From Winogradskyella flava (GTDB taxonomy: Bacteria > Bacteroidota > Bacteroidia > Flavobacteriales > Flavobacteriaceae): a DNA stretch of 64,000 nt. This document shows, piece by piece, positions 17,924 to 29,500 of this stretch. The position numbers and the translations under genes are program-made. The DNA is taken from contig NZ_JACLCP010000001.1 in the NCBI RefSeq assembly GCF_014243395.1, forward strand, positions 124,001 through 188,000, written 5' to 3'. Position 1 is the first letter of the stretch. The number at the start of each line of letters is the position of its first letter. Below the pieces are notes generated by a model that was given only the letters and a program-made list of their open reading frames with translations, did not search any database and was not told the origin of the DNA.

Positions 17924-19561
17924 ATGTTTAAAATGAAACAACTAAAATATATAGTACTATCATTACTGACCTTGGGAATGATGGCTTGCGAGAATGAACT
18001 CGTTGATGATTTAAGAGATAGAAATAATCCTCCAACAGATCCGTTACCAGACCTCACGGCAGGTAGTGCAGATTTTTCTAATTATGTATCTATCGGACCA
18101 TCGTTTACAGCAGGGTTTACAGATAATGGCCTTTTTATTGCGTCACAAGAAAATTCTTTTCCAAATATTCTTGCAGGAAAATTTGCTAACGCCGGTGGAG
18201 GTTCGTTCACACAACCTTGGATGAGTGATAATTTTGGTGGTTTAGCTGCTGGTGGAACTCGTATTACAGATCCTAGATTAGTTTTTGGCGGGGCTGGGCC
18301 AGTACCATTAGAATCTGTAATTGGACCTGTAACCGTTGGAACAGATATTGTACTCAATAATCCTTCTGGACCCTTTAATAATTTAGGTATTCCAGGGGCT
18401 AAAAGTTTTCACTTTATTGCTCCAGGATATGGAAATTTTGCAAATTTCCCTGCCGCTGCCAATCCTTATGCAGTGCGTGTTACAGGCAATACACCCAATG
18501 CCACAATCTTAGAATTAGCAACAGATCAAAACCCTAGTTTTTTTACTGCTGATTTAATAGGTGGTAATGATGTTTTAGGATATGCAACAGCAGGTGGTGA
18601 TGCTAACATAAATCAAATAACAGACCCAGCTATTTTTGAAGGCGCTTTTAATGCTATAATCGCTGGACTTACCGCAAATGGAGCCAAAGGTGCAGTCACA
18701 AATATTCCTTATGTTTCTAGTCTACCGTATTTTAATGCGGTTCCTTTTGATGCATTGGATCCAACCAATCCAGCTTTCGGTCCACTCATACCAACTTTAA
18801 ATGGCATATTTGGTCAAATAAATTTAGTATATCAAGCTCTTGGACAGCCAGAAAGATCAATCGTTTTCTCTGAAACAGCTGCAAGTCCAGTCGTTATTAG
18901 AGACGAAAGTTTAGCCGACGTATCTGCACAAATGATTGCGGCCTTTAATGCGAGCCCAACATTTCCACTTTTTGTGCAATCATTAGGCTTACCAGCAGCA
19001 GCAGCTCCTTTAGTTGCCAATTTATTAGGTGCTACTTATGGACAAACAAGACAAGCTAATTCTGAGGATTTACTAACACTGCCAAGTGCTTCGGTTATTG
19101 GTACAGTGAATAGCGATTTCTTTGCGTTTTTAACTGGAAGTGGTATTCCTGCTGCCCTTGCTGGTCAGTTTGCTGTTGAAGGTATTACTTATCCTTTAGA
19201 CGATAGATGGGTGTTATTACCTAGTGAAAATGCTGAAATAGTAGCAGCTGTAGATGCTTATAACGCAACTATTTCTAGTGTTGCAAGTACTAATGGCTTG
19301 GCTTTGGTTGATGTTAATGCTATTTTGACTGAAGCTTCGACTACAGGTATTATGTTTGACGACTACAATATGAATACAGATTTAGTTTTTGGTGGTTTAG
19401 TAAGTTTAGATGGTGTGCATCTAACGGCACGAGGATATGCATTAATGGCTAATAGTTTTTTACAAGCTATTGACTCTACTTACGGTTCTAATTTCGAAGC
19501 TTCTGGAAACTTGGCTAGAGCTGGTGATTTTCCAACAAATTTCTCGCCTTTACTTCAGTAA
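17924..19561 (+). CDS. SGNH/GDSL-family lipoprotein paired with the TonB receptor
   Basis: The 545-residue lipoprotein has its lipobox at MMAC (Cys22). SGNH hydrolase blocks are recognisable: block I is SIGPSFTAGF, so the usual GDS is GPS but the nucleophile Ser60 is kept; block III is IGGNDVLG (GxND); block V is SLDGVHLTARGYAL, giving the Asp and His. A large insertion rich in small residues sits between blocks III and V, making it longer than usual for this family. It is probably an outer-membrane-anchored esterase or lipase that works on the ligand of the receptor. ATG at 17924 is used here; the Met three codons later is also possible. Confidence 0.85.
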   Translation: MFKMKQLKYIVLSLLTLGMMACENELVDDLRDRNNPPTDPLPDLTAGSADFSNYVSIGPSFTAGFTDNGLFIASQENSFPNILAGKFANAGGGSFTQPWMSDNFGGLAAGGTRITDPRLVFGGAGPVPLESVIGPVTVGTDIVLNNPSGPFNNLGIPGAKSFHFIAPGYGNFANFPAAANPYAVRVTGNTPNATILELATDQNPSFFTADLIGGNDVLGYATAGGDANINQITDPAIFEGAFNAIIAGLTANGAKGAVTNIPYVSSLPYFNAVPFDALDPTNPAFGPLIPTLNGIFGQINLVYQALGQPERSIVFSETAASPVVIRDESLADVSAQMIAAFNASPTFPLFVQSLGLPAAAAPLVANLLGATYGQTRQANSEDLLTLPSASVIGTVNSDFFAFLTGSGIPAALAGQFAVEGITYPLDDRWVLLPSENAEIVAAVDAYNATISSVASTNGLALVDVNAILTEASTTGIMFDDYNMNTDLVFGGLVSLDGVHLTARGYALMANSFLQAIDSTYGSNFEASGNLARAGDFPTNFSPLLQ

Positions 19562-19585
19562 CTTTCTAGTAAACTATAATATAAG

Positions 19586-19614
19586 AACACGCTTTTGTAA
19601 AGCGTGTTTTTTTT
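19586..19614 (+). terminator. Rho-independent terminator after the SGNH gene
   Basis: A perfect 10-bp stem AACACGCTTT (19586-19595) / AAAGCGTGTT (19599-19608) with a 3-base loop is followed by a run of T. It ends the TonB receptor-SGNH transcript. Confidence 0.9.
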
Positions 19615-19648
19615 ATTCAAAAAAGCCTGACTTTTTTAAATAAAACTC

Positions 19649-19656
19649 TATCTTTG
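19649..19656 (+). promoter_or_regulatory. atpD promoter -7 box
   Basis: TATCTTTG is a perfect TAnnTTTG. A near-consensus CTG lies 19 bp before it (19627-19629). The leader to the atpD ATG is about 55-60 bases and contains a short A-rich/T-rich hairpin at 19665-19680. Confidence 0.65.
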
Positions 19657-19714
19657 CAGCGCGAAAAACGAGCTGTTTTTCATATTTAAATTATTGCAAA
19701 ACAAAAACATATAA

Positions 19715-21226
<1,512 letters not shown>

Positions 21227-21243
21227 TCTAATATTTCAAAATT

Positions 21244-21522
21244 ATGTATTTAGAAATTGTATCACCTGAAGCAACACTGTTTAGTGGAGAAGTAGATTCT
21301 GTTACTGTTCCTGGTGTTAATGGTGAATTTGAAATGCTAAAAGATCACGCGCCAATTGTATCCATTCTTAAAGAAGGACATGTGAAAGTAGCTGGTAATA
21401 GTATTCAACTTGAAGAAGAGATTGAAGAAAAATTTACCAAGTCAGACAAAGGTGTTTGGTTAGCCATTAATTCTGGCACTATTGAAATGAAAGATAACAA
21501 GTTAATTGTTTTAGCTGATTAG
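21244..21522 (+). CDS. atpC: ATP synthase F1 epsilon subunit, short form
   Basis: The epsilon subunit links gamma rotation to the c-ring. At 92 residues the protein contains only the N-terminal beta-sandwich (MYLEIVSPEATLFSGEV, GEFEMLKDHAPIVSIL) and lacks the C-terminal two-helix domain (usual length 130-140) that inhibits ATP hydrolysis in other bacteria. The end is a true stop followed by a terminator, not a break. Short epsilon subunits are known in Bacteroidota, so this looks lineage-typical. It is co-transcribed with atpD. Confidence 0.93.
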   Translation: MYLEIVSPEATLFSGEVDSVTVPGVNGEFEMLKDHAPIVSILKEGHVKVAGNSIQLEEEIEEKFTKSDKGVWLAINSGTIEMKDNKLIVLAD

Positions 21523-21546
21523 GCTATTTCAATCACTGTATACATA

Positions 21547-21576
21547 AAACGCGAAGTGCTTACTTCGCGTTTTTTT
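21547..21576. terminator. Strong terminator after atpC
   Basis: An 11-bp perfect stem AAACGCGAAGT (21547-21557) / ACTTCGCGTTT (21562-21572) with loop GCTT is followed by T-run. It separates atpDC from the convergent DUF5916 gene and may work for both. Confidence 0.92.
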
Positions 21577-21579
21577 ATT

Positions 21580-23748
21580 TTAAAAATCGAATCTATAATT
21601 CATTTTAAAAGCAATTCCCCAATCTTTTCTCGTTATATCTTGATTATAATTATCTGAAATAACTAAGTAAATATAGGATAGCGGTTTATATTCCCATTGC
21701 AGACGGCTGTTAATATTAAAATTGTCTCTTTGGGTATTATATTGCACATATGTCGTCCAATTTAATCGATTATTAAAAAATATTTGTCCAGTAAATCTTG
21801 TTAAATGAAACGTTTCCTTACCTAGCTCATTAAGGTGGATAGCATTGACGTCATAAGATAATTCTAAATTGGCAAATGGCAATAATTGATAGTTTAAATA
21901 AACGCCTCCAGCAATTCGTTTTCCGCTATAATAATTTCCTTTTTGTACATTGACACTATACCTGAATTTTTGATTGTTGGCAGAATTATAGCCTATTTTT
22001 AATAATCCGAAGTTGTATGTGCCTGGCTGTAGTGCATCTCCATTCCCAAGAGGATCAAATCCATATTTTAAGTCTACATAATCGTGTGTATATACATAGT
22101 AAACTGCAGACAAATCTTTAAAGAATAGTGCTGAATTTAAAAAATGTGAAGATTGATTTAATTTCCCAGTGTCATCAAGGTAAGTGTTATTACTATAGTT
22201 TAGAATTCTAACAGAATTCAAGGCTTTAGAATTTTCATAAAATTTTTCATGCTCAATACTTACTGTGCTTTGGGTATATCCTTCTCTTACAACTACATCA
22301 TTTATTGCATCATAATTACTTAGTCTAGGTGTAAACCCTAAATCTGTAATATAGTTTTTACCAATATTCTTTATTGCAGCACTCCATTCCAAACCTCTTT
22401 TGTTATACCAAATTCCTGCGTGATAAAAATTATTTTCTCCCGAAATACCATTACTAAAGCTTTTACCAAAATTGACCAAACCAAGCCACTTGTTATTATT
22501 AGACCTATAGTTAAGGTTTAATCCTGTTACACGATTATAATCATTTATAAACTCAAATCCATCTGTTTCTTGCCTGTTAATTAAATATGCTGTTGTAGTT
22601 ATATTTTTTGATAATTGCTGTTCGCCTACAAAAACAACGTAGTTTTGCGAGGCTATATCTCCATCCTCATCTGATTGTACATTTAAAACACCTATTCTAG
22701 TTTTTGGTGATATGTTTCCTGATAGTTTCAATCCCAATTGGATGTCACTATTAGCACCTATGCGTCTAGAATAAAATGGATTAACTCCATCTACTCCCAA
22801 ATTGGAAAATAAATCTGCGTTCTCTAAAAAGAAGTTTCTTCTTTCAGGGAAAAATATGGAAAACCGCGTCAAGTTGGTCACTTGTTGATCTACATCTATT
22901 TGTGAAAAATCTGGATTTATCGTCACATCGAGTTTTAAAGATGATGTAACACTATATTGCACATCCAAACTCGGTATAAATGGAGTTTCATCTACCTCCT
23001 CAACAACATCATTTAGATAATTAGTAGTTACAGATGGTGTAACGGCAAATTTTGAACTGGATATACTTGGCAAGTTTTCTACTGAGAATTTTTCTGTAAA
23101 ACGTAAATCGAACAGTCTATAATTGCGTTTAACATTCTTAAGTATGGTCCAAGCATTCTTTTTTATATCTCTCATATAAAATTGCACACCAAAAACAGCA
23201 TTGTCTTTATTAAAATTTAAAAACTTTAACGGAATAACTACTTCGTATATTTTGTCATTACCATCAATACTGGTTTTTGCATTCCAAACAGCATTCCAAC
23301 TGGTAGAAAAATTATAACCTTCGCTTATTCTTTCGACCAAACCATCTATCAGAGTCCCATAAGCATTAACAGAAAAGTAATAGGCATTTTGTTCTTGGTT
23401 TTGAGTATCTAAAATCATTGCAAAACCATCACTCAAGCCAATTGGCACATCACGTTTTAATGAGCCAACTTGTGATTTTCTCTCTATATCGTGATATACA
23501 AGTCCGACATACAAGTTTTCACCATCATGAAAAAGCTTTACTTCAGTTTGTTGTTCCGCGAGCCCTTTATCATTTGGGGCATAATTGTAAAAACCCGTGT
23601 ATTCTGGTAGTTGCTGCCAAACAGATTCTTCTAGTTTTCCATCTATTGAAACTTTAGTGTCTATGTACTTAATCGTTTTTGTTTGAGAAAATAAGTAACT
23701 TGTATAGCAACAAAGAGAACATATTATTAATATGCTAAAACGATTCAT
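21580..23748 (-). CDS. DUF5916 outer-membrane protein with CBM9-like N-terminal domain
   Basis: The 722-residue protein has a signal peptide (about 1-21), a beta-sandwich of the carbohydrate-binding-family-9-like type (about 25-210; IDGKLEESVWQQLPEY and LYVGLVYHD are typical) and then a long beta-rich DUF5916 region with the mark FPERRNFFLENADLF, probably an outer-membrane barrel ending in GIAFKMNYRFDF. The family is common in Bacteroidota but has no assigned function; a role in carbohydrate or peptide handling at the surface is only inferred. It lies 17 bp downstream of the DJ-1 fusion gene and may be read with it. Confidence 0.85.
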   Translation of the reverse strand: MNRFSILIICSLCCYTSYLFSQTKTIKYIDTKVSIDGKLEESVWQQLPEYTGFYNYAPNDKGLAEQQTEVKLFHDGENLYVGLVYHDIERKSQVGSLKRDVPIGLSDGFAMILDTQNQEQNAYYFSVNAYGTLIDGLVERISEGYNFSTSWNAVWNAKTSIDGNDKIYEVVIPLKFLNFNKDNAVFGVQFYMRDIKKNAWTILKNVKRNYRLFDLRFTEKFSVENLPSISSSKFAVTPSVTTNYLNDVVEEVDETPFIPSLDVQYSVTSSLKLDVTINPDFSQIDVDQQVTNLTRFSIFFPERRNFFLENADLFSNLGVDGVNPFYSRRIGANSDIQLGLKLSGNISPKTRIGVLNVQSDEDGDIASQNYVVFVGEQQLSKNITTTAYLINRQETDGFEFINDYNRVTGLNLNYRSNNNKWLGLVNFGKSFSNGISGENNFYHAGIWYNKRGLEWSAAIKNIGKNYITDLGFTPRLSNYDAINDVVVREGYTQSTVSIEHEKFYENSKALNSVRILNYSNNTYLDDTGKLNQSSHFLNSALFFKDLSAVYYVYTHDYVDLKYGFDPLGNGDALQPGTYNFGLLKIGYNSANNQKFRYSVNVQKGNYYSGKRIAGGVYLNYQLLPFANLELSYDVNAIHLNELGKETFHLTRFTGQIFFNNRLNWTTYVQYNTQRDNFNINSRLQWEYKPLSYIYLVISDNYNQDITRKDWGIAFKMNYRFDF

Positions 23749-23765
23749 TTTTTGTAGAATTTCTA

Positions 23766-25406
23766 TTATTCCTTATTTAGGCTTATCAACTCTAGAATTT
23801 TCAAAGAGACTGGTTTTGAAGATTGAAAATTCTGCCCTGTAACTAAACGCCCATCTACTTCTAAAGTAAACTTCCCTCTTTCTGAAAATCTAAAACTTCC
23901 TCCTCGCTCTTCAATTGTTTTTTTGATTAAAAAAGGAAATGTTTTAAAATACGGTTCTGACTTATTTTCATAATCATCTGGATAACCACTTACCCTTTTA
24001 CCATCAACCAAATATTTCCCGTCTTTGGTTTTTAAATTGACAATACCTGCCGTGCCATGACAAACAGAAGAAATAATACCATTATGCTTCTCGTAAACAT
24101 CCATTGCTATTTTTTGAATTTCTTTATTTTCTGGAACTCCAAACATAGCGCTACCACCACCTATGTATTGAACTGCTTTATATTTAGAAGCATTAATTTC
24201 AGAAGGAGATTTCGTGTTTTTAAGTGCATTCATAAAAGCAGTGTCATACAAATACTTTTTACTCATGTCGTCGGAAGTATTTATATATGCTAACGGAACA
24301 GCTCCGCCTTTAGGGCTCAAGAAGTCAACAGAATAACCAGCATTTTTAAAAACGTCATAAGCATTTACAATTTCTGAAAAACTATTTCCCGTGCTTATTT
24401 TTGTATCACCATAAAAATGCGCATTAGAAAGAATAAATAAAACAGAGTTCTGTTTAGGATCATCGAGTCTAGTTGCTGTTTTACTGATTATTTTCCAATC
24501 TCCCTCAAACTTTTTTAACAAGAATAAATCAATATAAACCCATTCTCTTGCAGGGCCTGTAATTTCAACCTTTGCAGTTGCGATGTCCTTTACTTGCTCA
24601 ATTTCTAAAATTTTAGCATAACGTCCATTGAACTCATCTCTATCTGCATTTTTAAAAAAGCCTGTATATTCTTTTGGTGTATATAGCTTAAATAAGCCAT
24701 CTTTATTAGTCAGGTATAAGGTGGCATTATCTGTAAAGGCACTTTCTAACATATCTAACTTGTTATAAGAACTGCCTTCCATATAATTTTGGAGTGTTCT
24801 CTCGATTAAAGGATTAGATGATGATGTTGAATATGATGGTGATGTTCTATAAGTAGATGGGTCACTTATTGGATAAAAATCCTCTGTTTGCTCAGAAGTT
24901 GTTTTCTCATTCTCTCTATTAATTAAAAAAGACCCACCCCAAACTACTTGAGGATAATCTAAAATTTGCTCAACCATTTGGCCTAAAGAAGGAACCGTAC
25001 CACTAAACTTTTCAATAGCCTCGTTTTTTGGGACCCAATGAAATTCAACATTTTTATTTTTGGGTAAGTCATTAGTGGTGGATTTTGCAACATAAAACTG
25101 TCTTACACTTAAAGAATTATTAAAGCCAAATTTATAGGTGAAAACACCTTTGAGTTCGGGTTTTGAAATAGATACTCCATATTTATTTGTAAGACTAGCG
25201 ATTACCTCATTAATTGTCTGTCTTTGCTCATAAAACGCACCTATAGTAATCCAACCTATTGTTGCTCTTTTTATTAAAACCTCTCCATTATCGTTTAGGA
25301 TAATTAATGTGATAACACTCGTATTTGGTTCTGAATTATCTTCAGACTGCGCTAAAAGGGAATTGTACATTAAGACTAATGCAAATAGAATAACAACTTT
25401 TTTCAT
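23766..25406 (-). CDS. Secreted three-domain fusion: degenerate Nudix, NTF2-like, DJ-1/PfpI
   Basis: The 546-residue protein has a signal peptide (1-20, NSLLAQ) and three parts. Residues about 30-155 are Nudix-like: the 23-residue Nudix box runs from Gly56 to Val78 with correct spacing (Gly56, Leu72, Gly77 kept), but Glu62, Arg70, Glu71, Glu74 and Glu75 positions are Arg, Ala, Ser, Asn and Lys, so metal-dependent hydrolysis is unlikely. Residues about 198-312 resemble an NTF2-like/lumazine-binding-like domain (IERTLQNYMEG at its start, WKIISKTATR at its end). Residues 320-545 are a DJ-1/PfpI domain with the elbow SVCHGTAG (Cys449, His450) and GGGSAMFG. It is transcribed toward the DUF5916 gene; the AraC-type gene lies upstream. 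The role is unknown. Confidence 0.8.
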   Translation of the reverse strand: MKKVVILFALVLMYNSLLAQSEDNSEPNTSVITLIILNDNGEVLIKRATIGWITIGAFYEQRQTINEVIASLTNKYGVSISKPELKGVFTYKFGFNNSLSVRQFYVAKSTTNDLPKNKNVEFHWVPKNEAIEKFSGTVPSLGQMVEQILDYPQVVWGGSFLINRENEKTTSEQTEDFYPISDPSTYRTSPSYSTSSSNPLIERTLQNYMEGSSYNKLDMLESAFTDNATLYLTNKDGLFKLYTPKEYTGFFKNADRDEFNGRYAKILEIEQVKDIATAKVEITGPAREWVYIDLFLLKKFEGDWKIISKTATRLDDPKQNSVLFILSNAHFYGDTKISTGNSFSEIVNAYDVFKNAGYSVDFLSPKGGAVPLAYINTSDDMSKKYLYDTAFMNALKNTKSPSEINASKYKAVQYIGGGSAMFGVPENKEIQKIAMDVYEKHNGIISSVCHGTAGIVNLKTKDGKYLVDGKRVSGYPDDYENKSEPYFKTFPFLIKKTIEERGGSFRFSERGKFTLEVDGRLVTGQNFQSSKPVSLKILELISLNKE

Positions 25407-25510
25407 TTTTAAGAATTTAATTGATTAACTCAAACCTCTAAAAATGATATTATAATAAAGTGATACGCTATAATTTAGGTGTCCAACATTATAACTTTGG
25501 ACTTCTTATA

Positions 25511-26557
25511 CTACATAAATTGCTTTTGAAACTCTGCGGGTGTCTGCTCAACTACTTTTTTAAATGTCGCATAAAAGTTTGATTTTGAGGAGAAACCTGC
25601 TTCAAAACCGATCGCTTCTAACGTTAAATTTTGTTTTTCGCGTAATAATCGTTTTGCTTCCTCTACACGATAATCGTTTACATAAGTATTGAAGCTTTTT
25701 CCTAAATTATCATTTAGTAATTGGGATAATTTATGGGTAGAGACATGGATTTGCTTAGCAATATTTTTAAGCTTTACATCAGAATTTTTATATAATTCTT
25801 GTTCTTGCATCATACTATTTAATTGTGTTAGCAAAACCTTAGCTTCTCTTTCATCAATCTTTTTTGCTCCATACTTTTCTGGAATGTCTTGAAAAATAGT
25901 CTCGCGATTTTTCTTTGAAACGAAGAAAATTAATAATACATAAAACACTATCGAAAAGGTAATAGTCCCAGCCATATATAAGTAATAATAGCCTATTAAA
26001 TACGCTACAAAAATTAAAATATTGGCCATAAGAACTGCAACTAACCAATGTTCTGCAGTTGTACATTTTTGCGATTTAGAAAACAGTTTTACAATAATGA
26101 TATTCATCAAATAAGTAGATGCTAACAGGTATAAACCCCAAGTTCCATAAATAACCCATACAAACCAATCCCAAAAAGATGGATTAGTTTCATAGGGTTT
26201 TAAAATTCCTATAATTACTATAAATAGAAAGAGGGTGCTAAAATGGATTTTCCACAACTTTGGAATAGAATCTCTATTTTCAATCGACGATTTTAAATAA
26301 TAAAACAATGTAATACCTATTAAAAAACAAGCTGATAATCCTATTTGTGGTATCAATAATTCGATGTCCTCTGTTAGTATGAATAGGCGATAGACAGATT
26401 TTCCAATACGGATACTTAAGAGAAGTAACAATAGCGCAAATAATAAATTCTGTGTTGGCTTTTGTTTACTAAAAAACAAAAAATATAGGCTTACCAAAAA
26501 GCCGTTAAATACACCTATTGCACAAATAAAAAATAATAAAGGATTCTCAAATTGCAT
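25511..26557 (-). CDS. AraC-family regulator with N-terminal seven-helix membrane domain
   Basis: The 348-residue protein has about seven hydrophobic helices in residues 5-215 and an AraC-type DNA-binding domain at the C-terminus (about 250-348: LKNIAKQIHVSTHKLSQLLN, then LTLEAIGFEAGFSSKSNFYATFKKVVEQTPAEFQ). Such membrane-bound AraC regulators are frequent in flavobacteria and probably sense an outside or membrane signal. Its ATG is 10 bp after the FG-GAP gene stop, so they probably form one operon. The direct target is not visible; the fusion gene downstream (103 bp away) is a candidate. Confidence 0.88.
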   Translation of the reverse strand: MQFENPLLFFICAIGVFNGFLVSLYFLFFSKQKPTQNLLFALLLLLLSIRIGKSVYRLFILTEDIELLIPQIGLSACFLIGITLFYYLKSSIENRDSIPKLWKIHFSTLFLFIVIIGILKPYETNPSFWDWFVWVIYGTWGLYLLASTYLMNIIIVKLFSKSQKCTTAEHWLVAVLMANILIFVAYLIGYYYLYMAGTITFSIVFYVLLIFFVSKKNRETIFQDIPEKYGAKKIDEREAKVLLTQLNSMMQEQELYKNSDVKLKNIAKQIHVSTHKLSQLLNDNLGKSFNTYVNDYRVEEAKRLLREKQNLTLEAIGFEAGFSSKSNFYATFKKVVEQTPAEFQKQFM

Positions 26558-26567
26558 TATTTTCTCT

Positions 26568-29500
26568 TTATTTCTTTAGCTTTAGTATTGTCAGCTCTTG
26601 ATTTGCATTTAGCAATAATAAATGTAATTCTCCTTTTATAAAAACACTTTCAATAGCTTTAACATCTCCGTTGCTAAATCTTACAAAGTCTTTATAGAGC
26701 GTTATTTGATCATTATCTTTAGTTAAGATATAACCTTGAGAAGCATCGTAACGAATCGTTTCAACCTCAGAATCATATATATTGCCTACACCAAAAACTT
26801 CGACTGACCCATCTTTATTAAGATCTAAAAAGTGAAAATCTAGAGTAGGTCCAAATTGTGATTGATTGGGTAATGGGTTAAATTCAAAATTACCATTACC
26901 AATATTTCGAATATAATACGAACTAAAACTAGATGCTTCTAAATGCAAGGCTGATTCAATATTTTCTCTGCCATATATATCCATTATATTGGAGTTCGCA
27001 AACTCGCTAAAGGTTCCTATTTTTTTATTCAAAAAAGGGGTTTGTTGCGAAGAGCACTCTTTTCCTCTAATAGGAAATAAAACACCCTCGGATTCTTTGG
27101 TAAGCGCCATATCATAGCTCTCATTATCATCGAAGTGATTGGCGTAAATATGAAGTGGTTTTTCTTCTGTTGGATGAAACTTATTGTTTTCTCCAAAATT
27201 CCCAACAAAATAATCCTCATCACCATCACCATCATAATCAATAGCTTTTATGGTTTGAAACCAGCCTGCTTTCTCGTTTGTAGGTAAATCGACTTCTTTA
27301 AATAGTCCTTTATCATTCTTAAAAATAGTCACTGGCATCCATTCTCCTACAACTATTAAATCTGAATCACCATCATTATCATAATCTGAAAAAATGGCGT
27401 CATTAACCAATCCGAGAGTATTGAATGCTTCTGCATGCTTAGATGTAACATTTATAAAAGTTCCATTTCTATTTTCTAATACATAAGATTTCGGAGCTTT
27501 TGGATATTGCCCTGAGACTACACGACCTCCAATAAACAAATCTAAATCACCGTCACTATCAAAATCATTTGCTGCTATAGCTTTTGTAATTGTGAGCATT
27601 TTTGGCAGCCTGCCTTTTGAAAAGTTTCCTTCGCCATCATTGATGTATAATCTATCTTGAAGCAAGGCACTATGCGCTTCTTGACTATAATTACCTGAAG
27701 CCAGATATAAATCTAAATCATTATCACCATCAGCATCAAAAAAGAGCGCATTGTTATCATTATATGCCTTGTCATTTTCAAATAAATTCTGATTTACTTT
27801 ATAAAAAGAACCCGAATTATTTTGAATGTACAACTCAGCAGGATATCCCATTGTATTTCCAACAAAAAAATCATCCAAGCCATCACTATTTACATCTGCA
27901 ATTGCTAAGGCATTATCTATTGTAGATTGTTTTTGTGGTAATAACAATTGTAGATTATAGTCATCGAATTTAACAGATCTATGCTTATAACTTATTCCTA
28001 AACTGGATGGTGAGACTGATTGGAATAAAGCTTTTTCCGTTTCTTTTTTTGTAGCTGTAATCGTTGCTTCATTATAGGATAAGGTTAAGCTCTGATTTGC
28101 TTTTATATTAGTCAATACTTGAGTTTTATTATCGCTCCATATTATTCTTAAGCTATCTATAACTTCAGATTCTCCCAGTCCAAAATTTAACTTATCACTT
28201 ACTGAGGATTGATAACCTCTGCTAGCATATAATTCTTTGAGTTGTCTTGTTTCTTTTGTATAAACTTCAACACGACTGCCAATACCATTTATATTATTAC
28301 CAGAACCTTTTAGACTAATTTTTATATAATTAGCTTTAGAATTATTTCTATAAATCGAGGCTTTATCAGACTGGTTATTCAATACCAAATCCAAGTCGCC
28401 ATCATTATCTAAATCAGCATAAACTGCTCCGTTGGAATTTAGTTTTGCTTCAAATCCAAAATCGAAAGAACTATCACGAAACGTATAGTCCCTATTATTT
28501 ATAAACATATAGTTTGATAGCTTTGCAGATGGAATTAAGTCTTTAGCTTCATTAAAGGTTTGTTCTCTATTATTTCTAAGATTTTTTCCTAGTATTGTCT
28601 GTTTAAAATCTTGATTGGCAATATCTTTTTCGATCCCATTTGTAATGAATATATCGTTAAAACCATCGTTGTCAAAATCTGCAATTAATGGTGCCCAGCT
28701 CCAATCTGTCTTAGCTACTCCAGAAAATTGACCAATTTCGGCAAAACTACCATTACCATAATTAAGCTGTAACATATTAGACATATACTGATGATGCCAA
28801 CCTTTATTTACTATACGGTTAAACTTTGCTGTACTCATTGTAGCCATATTCTCTTTGCCTCTTTTTCTATCGGCAGCCATCATATCTAAAACTAAAAGGT
28901 CTGGTTGCAAATCATTATTTATATCAGCGAAATCTGAACCCATACTATTGGCTGACATATGCTTGAACCGTGTAAGAATTTCATCCGTAAAGGTGCCATC
29001 TTTATTATTGATATATAGAACATCAGGTTCTAAAAAATCGTTAGCCACATAAATATCTGGCCATGAATCATTATTAAAGTCACCTATTGAAGCACTCAAT
29101 CCCCAAGCTTTCAACTTTGAAATTCCAGAAGCAGACGACACATTTTTGTAAGTACCATTATCATTATTAAATAAAATATCTCTGCTATCTGTTTTTAAAC
29201 TTGCTTGCTGTTGCGGACTGAGAATTAAACTGTTAGTATTGGAATCTGTGCTATGGTTTACCAGATACATATCTAAATCACCATCTTTATCATAATCTAA
29301 AAAATAGGCTTGCGTAGAAAAGCTATATTCTTTAAGCCCATACTTTAATGCTTCGTCTTTAAACGTATTATCTCTTTGATTTATATAAAGCTTGTTTTGG
29401 CGTGCGCTCCTACTATCTAAAGACCCTGATTTACACACATAAATATCTAACCAGCCATCATTATTAATATCTACCATAGTGACTCCTGTCGTCCATCCCT

